Positions 1 to 11,857 of a DNA stretch of 51,630 bases are shown here, in pieces (within the stretch, counting starts at the first letter, position 1; the number at the start of each line of letters is the position of its first letter). Both the position numbers and the translations under genes were made by a program. The stretch comes from an uncultured Sutterella sp. (GTDB lineage Bacteria; Pseudomonadota; Gammaproteobacteria; Burkholderiales; Burkholderiaceae_F). The notes under the pieces were generated by a model. That model saw only the letters and a list, made by a program, of their open reading frames with translations, had not been told where the DNA came from and searched no databases. Where the stretch lies: NCBI GenBank assembly GCA_900767875.1, contig CAAGAT010000090.1, positions 1-51,630 of the forward strand. The letters are read 5' to 3'.

Positions 1-1
1 G

Positions 2-205
2 CAGGCGCACAAGGCCGACTACATCACCAACAGGGCGGCGCTAAACAAGATGGCGCTCGCCATGCTCGAAAACTATCGCTACTGGCTCTGGGACAAAGGG
101 TTGGAAAAGACCATGCCCTTGGTGCGGCAGACCCAGATGCGCTGCCGTCGCCTTGAGGAGGCCGTGCAGTGCATTGCCTGCTCTCAAGGCTTGTTATGTG
201 AATAG
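2..205 (+). CDS. C-terminal end of a probable transposase (partial, runs off the left edge)
   Basis: An open frame enters from the left edge and stops at TAG 203-205, giving 67 residues. The start of the peptide (ADYITNRAALNKMALAMLE) resembles the C-terminal helix of ISAs1-type DDE transposases, where an asparagine-arginine motif precedes a run of the N-K-M-A-L-x-M-L type. No catalytic residue lies in this part, so the family call rests on pattern recognition only. The next gene begins about 100 bp later, so this is probably the 3' end of an insertion element or a remnant of one. It could instead be the tail of an unrelated protein. Confidence 0.4.
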   Translation, partial: QAHKADYITNRAALNKMALAMLENYRYWLWDKGLEKTMPLVRQTQMRCRRLEEAVQCIACSQGLLCE

Positions 206-301
206 ACGTGCGTTAGACGTGTTGCGCCGCCGCCCGCTGAAAACCCAAAGGCCGCCGCTTGCCGTATAGTGTCCCAAGCTTTCCAGCCGGGAGAACAAGA
301 C

Positions 302-1285
302 ATGAAAAAAATGATGACGGCGGCCGCGGCTGCGGCGCTTTTATTGGCGGGCACCGGCGCTGGTGCCGAAGAACTCATGGGGCAGACCGCCGGAGCGCAG
401 GTGGTGAACGTGCCCGTCTCGGAGGCGGCGATCGACGCGATTTCGGGCGTCGTCTACAGCCAGGTTTTTGAGCGCGGCCGCAATGTGCGCGGCCTGCGCA
501 TGACGCTTTTTATTCCGCGCAACAAAACGAAGAAGCCCGCCGTTTTGTACTTCCCGGGCGGCGGCTTTACGTCGGCCGATCATGAAAAGTTCGTGCAGAT
601 GCGCCTGGCGCTGGCGCGCGCCGGCTTTGTGGTGGCCGCTTGCGAATACCGTACGGTGCCCAACAAATTCCCGGCCCTGCTGCAGGACGCCAAGGCGGCC
701 GTGCGCTGGGTGCGCGCCCACGCCGACGAACTCGTGGTGGATGCCTCGCGCATCGGCATTCTCGGTGACTCGGCCGGCGGCTACGTCGTGCAGATGACGG
801 GCGCCACCAACGGCGAAAAGAAGTGGGACGCCGGTGACTTTTTGGATCAGTCGAGCGACGTGCAGGCCGTCGTGTCCATCTACGGCATTTCCGATCTGAC
901 CTCGATCGGCGAGGGCATCGGCAACGAAAAGGTGCACGCTTCGCCCGCGGTGACCGAAGCGCTGCTCTTAAACGGCCCGGCCTTTAAAGCGTTCGGCGGC
1001 GCGTCCGTGACGGCCGACCCCGAAAAGGCCCGGCAGGCCAGCCCCATCGGCCACGTCGACGGCAGTGAGCCGCCCTTCCTGTTGATGCACGGCAGCAACG
1101 ACAAGGTGGTGAGTCCCCTGCAGAGTAAGCGCATGTACGAGGCGCTCAAGGCCAAGAACACGGACGTCGAGTACGTGCTCGTGCGCGGTGCCGCCCACGG
1201 CGATCTGCCCTGGTATCAGCCCGCCGTCATTTCGCGCGTGGTGCGTTTCTTTGAAACGCGTCTGAGCGTCAATCCGGCCAAGTAA
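302..1285 (+). CDS. Secreted alpha/beta hydrolase (HSL/BD-FAE-like carboxylesterase)
   Basis: A 327-residue protein with an N-terminal signal peptide (lysines, then an Ala/Leu-rich core, cleavage near residue 22), so it is probably periplasmic. The alpha/beta-hydrolase fold is shown by an oxyanion-hole motif FPGGG at 84-88, the nucleophile motif GDSAGG with Ser157, an acid in GSNDKVV (Asp267) and the catalytic His299 in GAAHGD. GDSAGG is typical of the hormone-sensitive-lipase branch of esterases. The ATG at 302 is preferred because GGGAG lies about 8 bp upstream and the signal peptide begins there; an in-frame start at 269 would add 11 residues before it. The substrate is unknown. trhP follows after 3 bp, so the two are probably co-transcribed. 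Confidence 0.85.
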   Translation: MKKMMTAAAAAALLLAGTGAGAEELMGQTAGAQVVNVPVSEAAIDAISGVVYSQVFERGRNVRGLRMTLFIPRNKTKKPAVLYFPGGGFTSADHEKFVQMRLALARAGFVVAACEYRTVPNKFPALLQDAKAAVRWVRAHADELVVDASRIGILGDSAGGYVVQMTGATNGEKKWDAGDFLDQSSDVQAVVSIYGISDLTSIGEGIGNEKVHASPAVTEALLLNGPAFKAFGGASVTADPEKARQASPIGHVDGSEPPFLLMHGSNDKVVSPLQSKRMYEALKAKNTDVEYVLVRGAAHGDLPWYQPAVISRVVRFFETRLSVNPAK

Positions 1286-1288
1286 GGT

Positions 1289-2542
1289 ATGACGATGCAC
1301 CGACCGCGCAGCGACTACGAGATCCTGGCGCCCGCGGGCAGCTGGGAGTCCCTGTCGGCCGCCGGCCGCGCCGGGGCCGACGCCGTGTATTTCGGGCTCG
1401 GGGCGCTCGATATGCGCTCGCTGGCCACCGGCGCCTTTCACGAGGACAACCTGCCCGAGATCACGGCTCGTGCCCGCTCTCTTGACCTCAAGACGCGCAT
1501 GACGCTCAACGCCGTGCTCTACGACGAGGATCTGGCCGCGGCCCGCCGCAGTCTGGAGGCTGCGCAAAAGGCCGGGGTGGATGCCGTGATCTGTTCGGAC
1601 ACCGCCGCGCTGATGCTCGCCCATGAGGTGGGCCTTCCCGTGCACCTGTCCACGCAGCTCAACATCGCCAATGTGCCGGCCCTGAAGTTTTATGCGCGCT
1701 ACGCGGACGTGGCGGTGCTTGCACGAGAGCTCACGCTCGAGCAGGTGGCCGCCATCGCGCGGGCCGTCGACGAGGAGCCGATCGTGGGTGCCTCGGGCGA
1801 GAAAATGCGCCTGGAGATCTTCTGCCACGGCGCCATGTGCATCGCGCAAAGCGGCCGTTGCTTTATGAGCCTTCACACGCGGGGCAAAAGCGCCAACCGC
1901 GGCGAGTGTCTGCAGTCGTGCCGGCGCAAGTACACCATCCGCGACACCGAGCGCGACATTGAGCTTGAGATCGGCCCGCAGTACGTCATGAGCCCCAAGG
2001 ACATGAAGACGATCGGCTTTTTCGATCGGATTGTCGCCAGCGGCGCCAGCGTCTTTAAGATCGAGGGCCGGGCGCGCTCGCCCGAATATGTGGCCGCCAC
2101 CGTCTCCTGCTACCGCGAGGCGCTCGAGGCCGTGCTGGCCGGGACGTTTTCGCCCGACATGGTCGCGGGCTGGGACAAGCGCCTTGCGGAAGTCTTTAAC
2201 CGCGGCTACTGGGACGGCTGGTATCTGGGGGCCAAAACGCCGGAACTTACCGACGGGTACGGCTCGCAGGCGAGCCTCACGAAGCGCTTCGTGGGCAAGT
2301 GCGTCAACTACTTTGCCCGCGCCGGCGTCGGACAGTTTCTCGTGCAGGCCGAAGGCTTTGCCCAAGGCGCACGCCTTTTGGTGACCGGGCCCACCACGGG
2401 AGCGGTGGAATTTGCCGCCGAGCGGATTGTCGACGAGGACGCGCCGGTGGCGCAGGCCCGCAAGGGCGCCTGCGTGACGATCAAGGTGCCCGAGAAGGTG
2501 CGCGAAAACGACAAGCTCTATGTGCTTGAGCAGCGACAGTAG
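1289..2542 (+). CDS. trhP: U32 family protein, TrhP-like tRNA hydroxylation protein
   Basis: A 417-residue U32 peptidase-family protein. The U32 signature is present as EIFCHGAMCIAQSGRC (176-191), followed by a second cysteine pair GECLQSC (Cys207, Cys211). These cysteines are expected to bind an iron-sulfur cluster. The length and single-module structure fit TrhP (YegQ), which takes part in prephenate-dependent formation of 5-hydroxyuridine at tRNA position 34; RlhA is longer, with an extra C-terminal domain. The N-terminal LAPAGSWESL and GADAVYFGLG segments are typical of the family barrel. Translation may start at ATG 1289 or ATG 1295; the AAGG at 1284-1287 is better spaced for 1295. It sits 3 bp behind the hydrolase gene. 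A peptidase role, as the family name suggests, is less likely. Confidence 0.8.
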   Translation: MTMHRPRSDYEILAPAGSWESLSAAGRAGADAVYFGLGALDMRSLATGAFHEDNLPEITARARSLDLKTRMTLNAVLYDEDLAAARRSLEAAQKAGVDAVICSDTAALMLAHEVGLPVHLSTQLNIANVPALKFYARYADVAVLARELTLEQVAAIARAVDEEPIVGASGEKMRLEIFCHGAMCIAQSGRCFMSLHTRGKSANRGECLQSCRRKYTIRDTERDIELEIGPQYVMSPKDMKTIGFFDRIVASGASVFKIEGRARSPEYVAATVSCYREALEAVLAGTFSPDMVAGWDKRLAEVFNRGYWDGWYLGAKTPELTDGYGSQASLTKRFVGKCVNYFARAGVGQFLVQAEGFAQGARLLVTGPTTGAVEFAAERIVDEDAPVAQARKGACVTIKVPEKVRENDKLYVLEQRQ

Positions 2543-2577
2543 AGCCAAACGAAGAGCGCGATTTTTTCGAGCATAAA

Positions 2578-2612
2578 AAACGAGCCGCATGCCTGAAGCA
2601 AGCGGCTCGTTT
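2578..2612. terminator. Bidirectional intrinsic terminator between trhP and groL
   Basis: A perfect 11-bp stem (arms 2578-2588 and 2602-2612) has an A-run on its left side and T-rich sequence on its right, in the gap between two convergent genes. It can end transcription from both sides. Confidence 0.85.
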
Positions 2613-2639
2613 CCTTTGGACCGGGAGGTCAGGAGGGCA

Positions 2640-4274
<1,635 letters not shown>

Positions 4275-4318
4275 TTTCTATTTTCTCCGTAAATTCTTTA
4301 ATGAAATCAAAAAAACGA

Positions 4319-4606
4319 TTACTCGAGAACGCCCATGATGTCTTCTTCGCGCATCACGAGCAGTTCTTCGCCGTCAACCTTCACGGTCTGGCCGGAGTAC
4401 TTGCCGAACAGAACGCGGTCACCGACCTTGACGTCCATCGGCAGCAGCTTGCCGGCTTCGTCGCGCTTGCCGGGACCCACGGCGAGCACTTCACCCTGGT
4501 CGGGCTTTTCACCGGCGGTGTCCGGAAGGACAATGCCGCTGGCGGTCGTGCGTTCGGCTTCAAGACGCTTCACAATCACGCGGTCGTGTAACGGACGGAT
4601 CTGCAT
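4319..4606 (-). CDS. groS: Co-chaperonin GroES
   Basis: A 95-residue co-chaperonin beginning MQIRPLHDRVIVKR, with the mobile-loop segment TASGIVLPDTAGEKP and the C-terminal EEDIMGVLE. It caps the GroEL cylinder. A GTG at 4618 would add four residues, but the family starts at the methionine before IRPLHDR and a GGAG element lies 11 bp upstream of the ATG at 4606, so that start is preferred. It is the first gene of the groES-groEL operon. Its leader of about 95 nt carries two perfect small hairpins. Confidence 0.97.
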   Translation of the reverse strand: MQIRPLHDRVIVKRLEAERTTASGIVLPDTAGEKPDQGEVLAVGPGKRDEAGKLLPMDVKVGDRVLFGKYSGQTVKVDGEELLVMREEDIMGVLE

Positions 4607-4637
4607 TTTTGTTTCCACTCCAAAAAATTGAATGACA

Positions 4638-4694
4638 AGGCCGCCAAACGCGGCCTGCAGTATGAAATCGAGTCAAAGCGGGCAAAGAGCCCGC
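4638..4694 (-). other. Two hairpins in the groESL leader
   Basis: Arms 4638-4644/4650-4656 form a perfect 7-bp stem with a 5-nt loop, and arms 4678-4683/4689-4694 form a perfect 6-bp stem with a 5-nt loop. Both lie between the predicted transcription start (about 4700) and the groS ribosome site. They may stabilise the mRNA or tune translation; neither covers the ribosome site, so a classical RNA thermometer is not indicated. Confidence 0.6.
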
Positions 4695-4706
4695 CGCTGA
4701 AAACAC

Positions 4707-4735
4707 ATATGGGGACGGGCCTCAAACATTTCAAC
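4707..4735 (-). promoter_or_regulatory. Sigma-32 (RpoH) heat-shock promoter of groESL
   Basis: Reading on the minus strand, GTTGAAA (4735-4729) is followed after 14 bp by CCCCATAT (4714-4707). The proteobacterial RpoH consensus is CTTGAAA, 13-17 bp, CCCCATnT. The -10 element is a full match and the position, about 100 bp before groS, is as expected. Confidence 0.88.
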
Positions 4736-5041
4736 CCCCCGAAAAGAAATATTTTTTCGTCTGACCCGTCCGCGCCCCGTCTTGTGCCGCCTTTGGACGG
4801 GGCGCCGGCCTGACACGCTTTGGTGCAAACTGCTGTAGAGTATTGTTTGCAAATCGAAAACCAATCGGCACGATCCGGCGGCAGGCGAGACGAAAAATCC
4901 GCACGAAGGGAGACGGAACACGGGAAAACCCGATATACAATGTCCTGCGGCCGACGCGGTTGTGCGGACACGGGTCCGCCCCGAAATACATAACGGTCGA
5001 CATCAGGGAGCTTGCCCGCCCGAGAGCGGGCTCGAACGCAC

Positions 5042-6490
5042 GTGAATTGGTTCTTCAAATCCTTTGCGCTGACGGCGTTTTGGCTGACGCTCGGCGGCAG
5101 CGCCGCGGCCGCTTTGCCCGCGCCGCTGGCGCAGGCTCTGGCGCGCACGCCCATTTCCCCCGACGCGGTATCCGTCTGGGTTTCGCCCGCGGGCGTGGAC
5201 ACCCCCGTGGTGGCGCACCGCGCCGATGCGCTCATGCAGCCCGCGAGCAGCATCAAGGTGGTGACGACCCTGGCCTCGCTCGACATTTTCGGACCGGCCT
5301 ACACCTGGAAAACGCAGGTGCGTGCACAGGCCTGGCCCGACAAGACCGGCCGCGTGCGCGCCGTCTGCTTCGTGGGCTCGGGCGACCCGCATCTGATGGT
5401 CGAGCAGCTCTGGCTGCTCGTCGAGCACCTGCGACAAGTCGGGGTGCGCGAGATCGTCGGCGACATCACGGCCGACCGCTCGGCCTTTGACGTTCCCGCC
5501 GTCGCGCCGGGCGCCTTTGACGGGGCCGCCGACCGCTCCTACAACGTCGGGGCCGACGCCGCACTCGTCAATCTCAAGTCCGTCTCCATCCGTTTTGAGC
5601 CCGAGGAAAACGGGCGCTGGGCGCGGGTGACGGCGCTGCCGCGCCTGCAAGGCTTTGCCGTGCCCGCGCGTGTGCCGCTTCTCAAAGGCGCCTGCGGCGA
5701 CTGGAAGGGGGCCCTCAAAGTGCGCTACACCCAAACGGGCGTGCGCTTTGACGGGGGGTTGCCCGCCTCCTGCGGCCCCAAGGCGCTGCATGCGGCCCGA
5801 TGGGGCAGCGACGAGTACCTGACGCGCGTGCTGCGGCCGATGCTCACGCAGGCGGGCATCGTCTGGAAGGGAAAGGCCAAGGACGGAAAAGCGGCGAGCG
5901 GGGGCGTGCGCCTGGCCGAGTTGGAGTCGGCGCCGATGAGCAACGTCGTCACCTGGGTCAACAAGTTTTCCAACAACACGATGACCCGGCACCTTTTTCT
6001 GACGCTCTCGCGAAGCGACGATCGGGGCGAGGCGCAGCCGGCCACGCCGGCGCGCAGCCGCGCGGTTCTGAACGCATGGCTCGAGAAGGCGATCGGCGCC
6101 GTGCCGGCGGGCACCTACATCGACAACGGCTCGGGATTGTCGCGCCAAACCCGGATTTCGGCCGCCACGCTCGGGCGGGTGCTTAACTACGGTTTTCACT
6201 CCTACGTGATGCCCGAATTCATGGCGTCCCTGCCCTCGGCCGGATTTGACGGTACCATGCGCAAGCGCGCACTGAAAACGGGAAGCGCCCACATCAAAAC
6301 GGGCCTGATCCGCGACGTGCGCTCGATTGCGGGCTATGTGACCGACGTTCAGGGACGGCGCTGGAGCGTGGCGGTGATGATCAACGGCACAAATCTGGCC
6401 AACGACAAGCTCTTTACCCAGGCCGTCCTCAATTGGTGTGCGCAGGGAGGCGCGCAGGCGCTGCGGCGGGAAAAGGCCGCCAAACATTGA
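5042..6490 (+). CDS. dacB: D-alanyl-D-alanine carboxypeptidase/endopeptidase PBP4 (peptidase S13)
   Basis: A 482-residue periplasmic penicillin-binding protein of the S13 family. Its three active-site motifs are SSIK (Ser69-Lys72), SNN (310-312) and KTG (419-421). The N-terminus is a signal peptide (MNWFFKSFAL then a hydrophobic stretch, with the mature part from about residue 24). The enzyme trims D-Ala from muropeptides and cuts D-Ala-mDAP cross-links. The GTG at 5042 is preferred because the signal peptide starts cleanly there. A TTG at 5012 would add ten charged residues, and its AGGGAG is too close to serve as a ribosome site; neither start has an ideal Shine-Dalgarno. It lies divergent from groESL and 125 bp before a DMT permease. 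Confidence 0.93.
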   Translation: MNWFFKSFALTAFWLTLGGSAAAALPAPLAQALARTPISPDAVSVWVSPAGVDTPVVAHRADALMQPASSIKVVTTLASLDIFGPAYTWKTQVRAQAWPDKTGRVRAVCFVGSGDPHLMVEQLWLLVEHLRQVGVREIVGDITADRSAFDVPAVAPGAFDGAADRSYNVGADAALVNLKSVSIRFEPEENGRWARVTALPRLQGFAVPARVPLLKGACGDWKGALKVRYTQTGVRFDGGLPASCGPKALHAARWGSDEYLTRVLRPMLTQAGIVWKGKAKDGKAASGGVRLAELESAPMSNVVTWVNKFSNNTMTRHLFLTLSRSDDRGEAQPATPARSRAVLNAWLEKAIGAVPAGTYIDNGSGLSRQTRISAATLGRVLNYGFHSYVMPEFMASLPSAGFDGTMRKRALKTGSAHIKTGLIRDVRSIAGYVTDVQGRRWSVAVMINGTNLANDKLFTQAVLNWCAQGGAQALRREKAAKH

Positions 6491-6615
6491 TGATCCGGAG
6501 CCGCAAGGCCGAAAAAGGACCGCTCGGCATGAATCGAGACGGCCGTCAGACAAACAAACAGGGAGGTCGGAGCCTCAGGACCGGGCCAAGGGCCTGATCG
6601 GGGTGCTGCGAAACG

Positions 6616-7494
6616 ATGAAACAGTCATTTTGGGCGATTGCGGCGGCAGCCTGTTTTTCCATCATGGGCGCCTTCGTGAAGTTCTGCACCGAAGACATGG
6701 GCGCCTTTGAGCTCGTCTTCTACCGTTCGCTTTTCGGCGTGCTCTTTATTGCGTTTGTCGTCACCTCAAGCGGCGGCACGCTCAAGACCAAGTATTTCCG
6801 CCATCACGTCGTGCGCTCGGTGCTCGGCGTCACGAGCGTGGCGTTGTGGTTTTACGCGCTCATGCAGATGCATTTCGGCACCTGCATGACCCTTATCTAC
6901 ACCACGCCGCTTTTCATGGCCCTGAATTCCATCATTCTGGCCAAGTGCCGCGGCGAGCATGCGCCTTGGGCCGTGGTGCTGGCCATCGTCACGGGCTTTG
7001 CGGGCATTTGCCTTGTGATGAAGCCCGGGCTCGGAACCGACGAATTCATTCCCGCGCTCATCTGCCTTGTGGTGGCGCTCATCGACCTGGCTGCCTACTG
7101 GCAGATGAAGCAGATGGGGCGCCTCAATGAGCCGAGCTATCGGATCGTCTTTTACTTTTCCGTTTTGGGCATGCTCTTTGCCGCGGGCGGAACCCTCGCC
7201 ACGGGCGGCTTTCACATGCCCGATCTGGCCGGCTGGGGCGGCATCCTGGGCATGGGGCTTTTTGCCACGCTCGGTCAGATCTGCACGACGCGCTCGTACG
7301 CCTACGGCAACATGCTGCTGTCCTCGTGCCTGGGCTTTAGCGCCGTGCCCTTCTCGGTGATCGTGGGCGTGACGCTCTTTGAGGAGTCGGTCGACCCGAT
7401 GGCGCTCATTGGCATGGGCCTCATTCTCTTTGCGGGCATGGGCGCGGCCGTGGCCACCAAGCGCATGGAGGCACGGCAGCAGGCGCAGGCCTGA
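6616..7494 (+). CDS. DMT superfamily (EamA) transporter
   Basis: A 292-residue integral membrane protein with about ten hydrophobic helices in two halves, each fitting an EamA repeat (residues about 5-130 and 145-285). Segments such as ALWFYALMQMHFGTCMTLIYTTPLF and the C-terminal AVPFSVIVGVTLFEE are characteristic of EamA members, where the glutamate pair lies before the last helices. Such proteins export or take up amino acids and other small metabolites; the substrate cannot be read from the sequence. The ATG at 6616 fits the membrane start. It may be co-transcribed with dacB, as no terminator is seen in the 125-bp gap. Confidence 0.85.
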   Translation: MKQSFWAIAAAACFSIMGAFVKFCTEDMGAFELVFYRSLFGVLFIAFVVTSSGGTLKTKYFRHHVVRSVLGVTSVALWFYALMQMHFGTCMTLIYTTPLFMALNSIILAKCRGEHAPWAVVLAIVTGFAGICLVMKPGLGTDEFIPALICLVVALIDLAAYWQMKQMGRLNEPSYRIVFYFSVLGMLFAAGGTLATGGFHMPDLAGWGGILGMGLFATLGQICTTRSYAYGNMLLSSCLGFSAVPFSVIVGVTLFEESVDPMALIGMGLILFAGMGAAVATKRMEARQQAQA

Positions 7495-7583
7495 GCGGCG
7501 CCACGTCCTTGCCGGCCCCCGGGGGGTCAAAGGAATTCGGACCACCAACGCCAATCGCAAGCTCCCGCTTTGAATCGCCCGAA

Positions 7584-8138
7584 TCAGGGGACTGTTTGGG
7601 GCGGGAGGTTGATGTTGAGCAGACCGCAATAGATCCGCTGTTTGGGGGTGAGCGGATCAACCAACCAGGAATCCCCGTCCTCGGTCACTCTCTTAGCCTG
7701 GATCAGGCTAAGCTTAGCCAAAAGCAATTTCAAGGAATTTCCTTCCAAATCAACACCATTCTCCTTGAGCTCGGAAGGAATTTCGTGACGCATCTCATAG
7801 AGGCGGTGATACATGATCATCACCAGGGACTGCGCCAGAAGGTGCACAAACAAGCGGCCGCGGTAGGAGCTTTCCGTGCAATGCAGACGATCTGCGGCGA
7901 GCAGGTTTTTGTGGACGTTGAAGCCGATTTCCACAATGTTTCGCTTGAGATATTGGCTCAGAGCCTGAGCCGGGTCGGAAAAGACGTCGTACCACAGGGC
8001 CCAGCAGCCTGCAAATTGCGTCAGCCGATCGAACTTGGTCGAGTCAAAAACCCAGTATGGCGAGCGGTCCGGTTTGCGGGAAAGACGCAAGGTCTCGCTC
8101 GCCAGCCTTTCGGGCTGCCGATTTGCGTTGTGGGTGAC
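7584..8138 (-). pseudogene. 3' remnant of an IS1634/IS4-type transposase
   Basis: The frame stays open from 8138 down to TGA at 7584-7586 and encodes a peptide starting near THNANRQPERLASETLRL. The segments RNIVEIGFNVHKNLLAADR and SYRGRLFVHLLAQSLVMIMY match the C-terminal catalytic helix region of IS1634-like DDE transposases, where the last acidic residue (E of VEIGF) precedes the RGRLF block. The N-terminal two thirds, including the first two catalytic aspartates, and any start codon are absent: a stop at 8139-8141 and the dsbD stop at 8149 border it. It is therefore a truncated, inactive copy. No terminal inverted repeats or target duplication could be recognised. Confidence 0.75.
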
Positions 8139-8148
8139 TCAAAAGCGC

Positions 8149-10394
8149 TTAGGGCTTGGCGGCGGGCGCCTGCCCGGCGTTCTTTTGCAGTGCCTCGATA
8201 AAGCTCGACTCGGTAAGCAGTTCCGGCAGGATGCTCGCCTCACCGTCGGTGTTGTAGAGCAGGTAGAGCGGAACGCCCGTGCGGCCGAACTTATTGAGGA
8301 TGGCGGTGATGCGGCTGTCGCGGTTGGTCCAGTCGGCTTCAAAGCGCGCGTAATTGAGGCGCTTGAGTTCGGCTTCGGCCGCGTCGGTGCGCAGCGCCGT
8401 GGCCTTGTTGAACTGGCAGGTCACGCACCAGGCGGCCGTAAAGTCCACGACCACGGGCTGACCGCGGGCGATGGCCGCGTTGACGGCCTCTTCGCTCCAG
8501 CTCTGCCAGGCGGCGCTCTCAACGCTGCCCTCAAGCCCCTCGTCCGAGGCCGCGTGGCGGTCAAAGCTGCCCATGTTGATCAGCACCATGCAGCCGACGG
8601 TCACCACGGCGCACACAAGCTTGAGAACCTGCGAGCGGCCGCGGCCGTACTGCTCGCGGCCGATGGCCCAGAGCAGTCCCGTGACGGCACCCATGGCGAT
8701 GAGCACGGTCACCAGGCCGTAGAGCGTCACCTGACGGGTGAGCACCCACACGAGCCACAGGGCGGCGGCCAGCATCGGCAGCGCCATGATGCGCTTGAAG
8801 GTGACCATCCAGGCGCCTGGTTTGGGCAGCAGCTTCATCCAGACCGGCACGAGCGTGAGGATCAGCCAGGGCAGGGCCATGCCAAAGCCCAGCGCCAGGA
8901 AGATCAAAATGCTCACCGGGCCGTCCTGCAGGATGGCGTAACCCAGGGCCGCCCCCATGAAGGGCGCGGTGCAGGGCGAGGCGACCACGACGGCCAGCAC
9001 GCCGGTAAAGAAGCTGCCCAGGGGCCCGGTGACCGGCAGCTTGCGCACGGCGCGGCTGTCGGCCAGGTGCGAGGCGGCCGTGAATTCGAAGACCCCGAGC
9101 AGGTTGAGCGTCAGGGCGCTAAAGAGCAGGATCAGGATGGCGACCACCCAGGGTTCCTGCAGCTGAAAGCCCCAGCCGATGGCCCAGCCCACACTGCGCA
9201 GCGCCACGAGGGCACCGGCCAGTAGCGCCATGCAAAGCAGCACGCCGCCCGTAAAGGCAAAGCCGTGCACGGCCAGCGGGCCGGTGCGGCGCGAGCCGTC
9301 CACAAGCTGCAAAATCTTGAGGCTGAGCACCGGAAACACGCAGGGCATCAGATTGAGGATCAGACCGCCCAAAAACGCGAACGACAGAGCCGTGGCCGTG
9401 CTCATGCTCGGGCTGGGGGTGGGCAGCTGCGCCGTGGGTGTGCTCGGCGCGGCGGCCGTGCTCACGGGCTTTTGCTGTTCGGCCCAGGGCAGGGGCACCG
9501 GCGCCTCTTCGGGCTCGAGGGTCGTTTCAATGGCCCAGCCGCTCTTGTCCGGGCCGCCGTCGGCCACGATCACACCCGCAAAGGGCTTGGGCGCGGCGCT
9601 CTTGAGGCTTTCCAGATACTCGGGAGCGGCCTTGAGGTAGAGCGACACGAGGTCCTTGCGTGCGTCGACGCGGTCGAGCTGCTTGAAGTCGACGAGCCCT
9701 TCGGTGAGCGGAAAAAACTCGATCGTTTTTTCGATCTTGCCCGCCAAAGGCTCAAAGTCGATGCGGATGCGGTCGTTCTCGCGGTAAGCCTTGATGTGCT
9801 CGGAGTTGATCTTTTCGGGGATCGCCTTGCGCGTCTTGGCAAAGAGCGACTCCATCGGGCCCTTTTGCGCGGCCACCTGCACCGGTAGCCTCTGGGAGAC
9901 TTCGGCCGTGCCAGGAATGCACACGTCCTTGCAGGCCAGGTAGTCGACCTTGGCGCGCAGCGTGTAGGTCGCGCCGTAGGGCGTGCCCCAGGGAATGTCC
10001 AGGTTAAAGGGCAGCAGCACTTCGCCCGAGTAGATGAAGTCGGTGATCGGACCGAGCTTGTGCTTTTCGGGCACGGGCCAGCCGATTGGCGAGGCCGTCC
10101 AGCGGCGCGGTAGCTTCCACTCCACGCTCGGCGCATAGCCCGAGTCGCCGGCAAACTGCCAGTAGGTGTGCCAGCCCGGCTCATGCTTGATGAGAATGCC
10201 GATGTCGTTGGTGGCGCGGGGAATGCCCGCGCTCTGACGGGCGACGAGTTCGACTGTGACGGTTTTGGGCTGGGCCGGGCCGCCGAAGGGCGAGCCTTGG
10301 CCGGCCGAGCCCGACCCCTGGCCCGCCGGCGCGGCGGCCACGCCGGCCGCACCGATCAGGACCAGCAGGGCGGCCGTAAACAAGCGGAACAACT

Positions 10395-10398
<4 letters not shown>
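8149..10398 (-). CDS. dsbD: Thiol:disulfide interchange protein DsbD
   Basis: A 749-residue inner-membrane electron carrier that passes reducing power from cytosolic thioredoxin to periplasmic DsbC and related proteins. It has a signal peptide (1-23), an N-terminal periplasmic domain with Cys156 and Cys160 in CKDVC, a membrane domain of about eight helices with the buried pair Cys353 (NLMPCVFP) and Cys476 (ASPCTAPF), and a C-terminal thioredoxin-like domain with the WCVTC motif (Cys658, Cys661). All six redox cysteines are present. The ATG at 10398 overlaps the hemL stop (ATGA), which suggests translational coupling; a TTG four codons earlier is less likely. The linker at about 300-335 is rich in Ala, Pro and Thr. 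DsbC is encoded at 19892-20620. Confidence 0.96.
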
Positions 10399-11687
<1,289 letters not shown>

Positions 11688-11822
11688 TTTGTTTTGTCCA
11701 GTCTCTTGGTCTATGAAAAAAATCCAACGGCGCCGATCCCTCGGCCGCCGCAAAGCAAGCGAAGTCTAGCAAGGTCAAACCGGCGTTTGCCTTAAAAATT
11801 TGTACTCGGATGCAAGCCCGCC

Positions 11823-11846
11823 GCGGCAGCTCCGACCAGCTGCCGC
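11823..11846 (-). terminator. Hairpin downstream of the SNF2 helicase gene
   Basis: A perfect 9-bp inverted repeat (11823-11831/11838-11846) lies 12 bp past the helicase stop. It is not followed directly by a T-run on the minus strand (a T-rich patch comes about 25 bp later), so an intrinsic terminator is possible but not certain. Confidence 0.4.
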
Positions 11847-11857
11847 GCGGGGGTGTC

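Larger units (their letters stand above)
4607..5041. other. Divergent intergenic region groS / dacB
   Basis: This 435-bp gap holds, from the groS side, two leader hairpins (4638-4656 and 4678-4694) and the heat-shock promoter at 4707-4735. On the dacB side a short inverted repeat (GCCCGC/GCGGGC, 5014-5031) lies just before the preferred dacB start. No promoter for dacB stands out between 4740 and 5010, and no small gene or RNA could be recognised there. Confidence 0.6.

Noticed and set aside
968..2590. 540-codon open frame on the minus strand over the hydrolase and trhP genes
   Set aside because: Its peptide is rich in His, Arg, Gly and Ala with no family pattern; it is the reverse-strand shadow of GC-rich genes.
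4604..4618. GTG start for groS giving four extra residues
   Set aside because: The family starts at the methionine before IRPLHDR, and the ribosome site suits that ATG.
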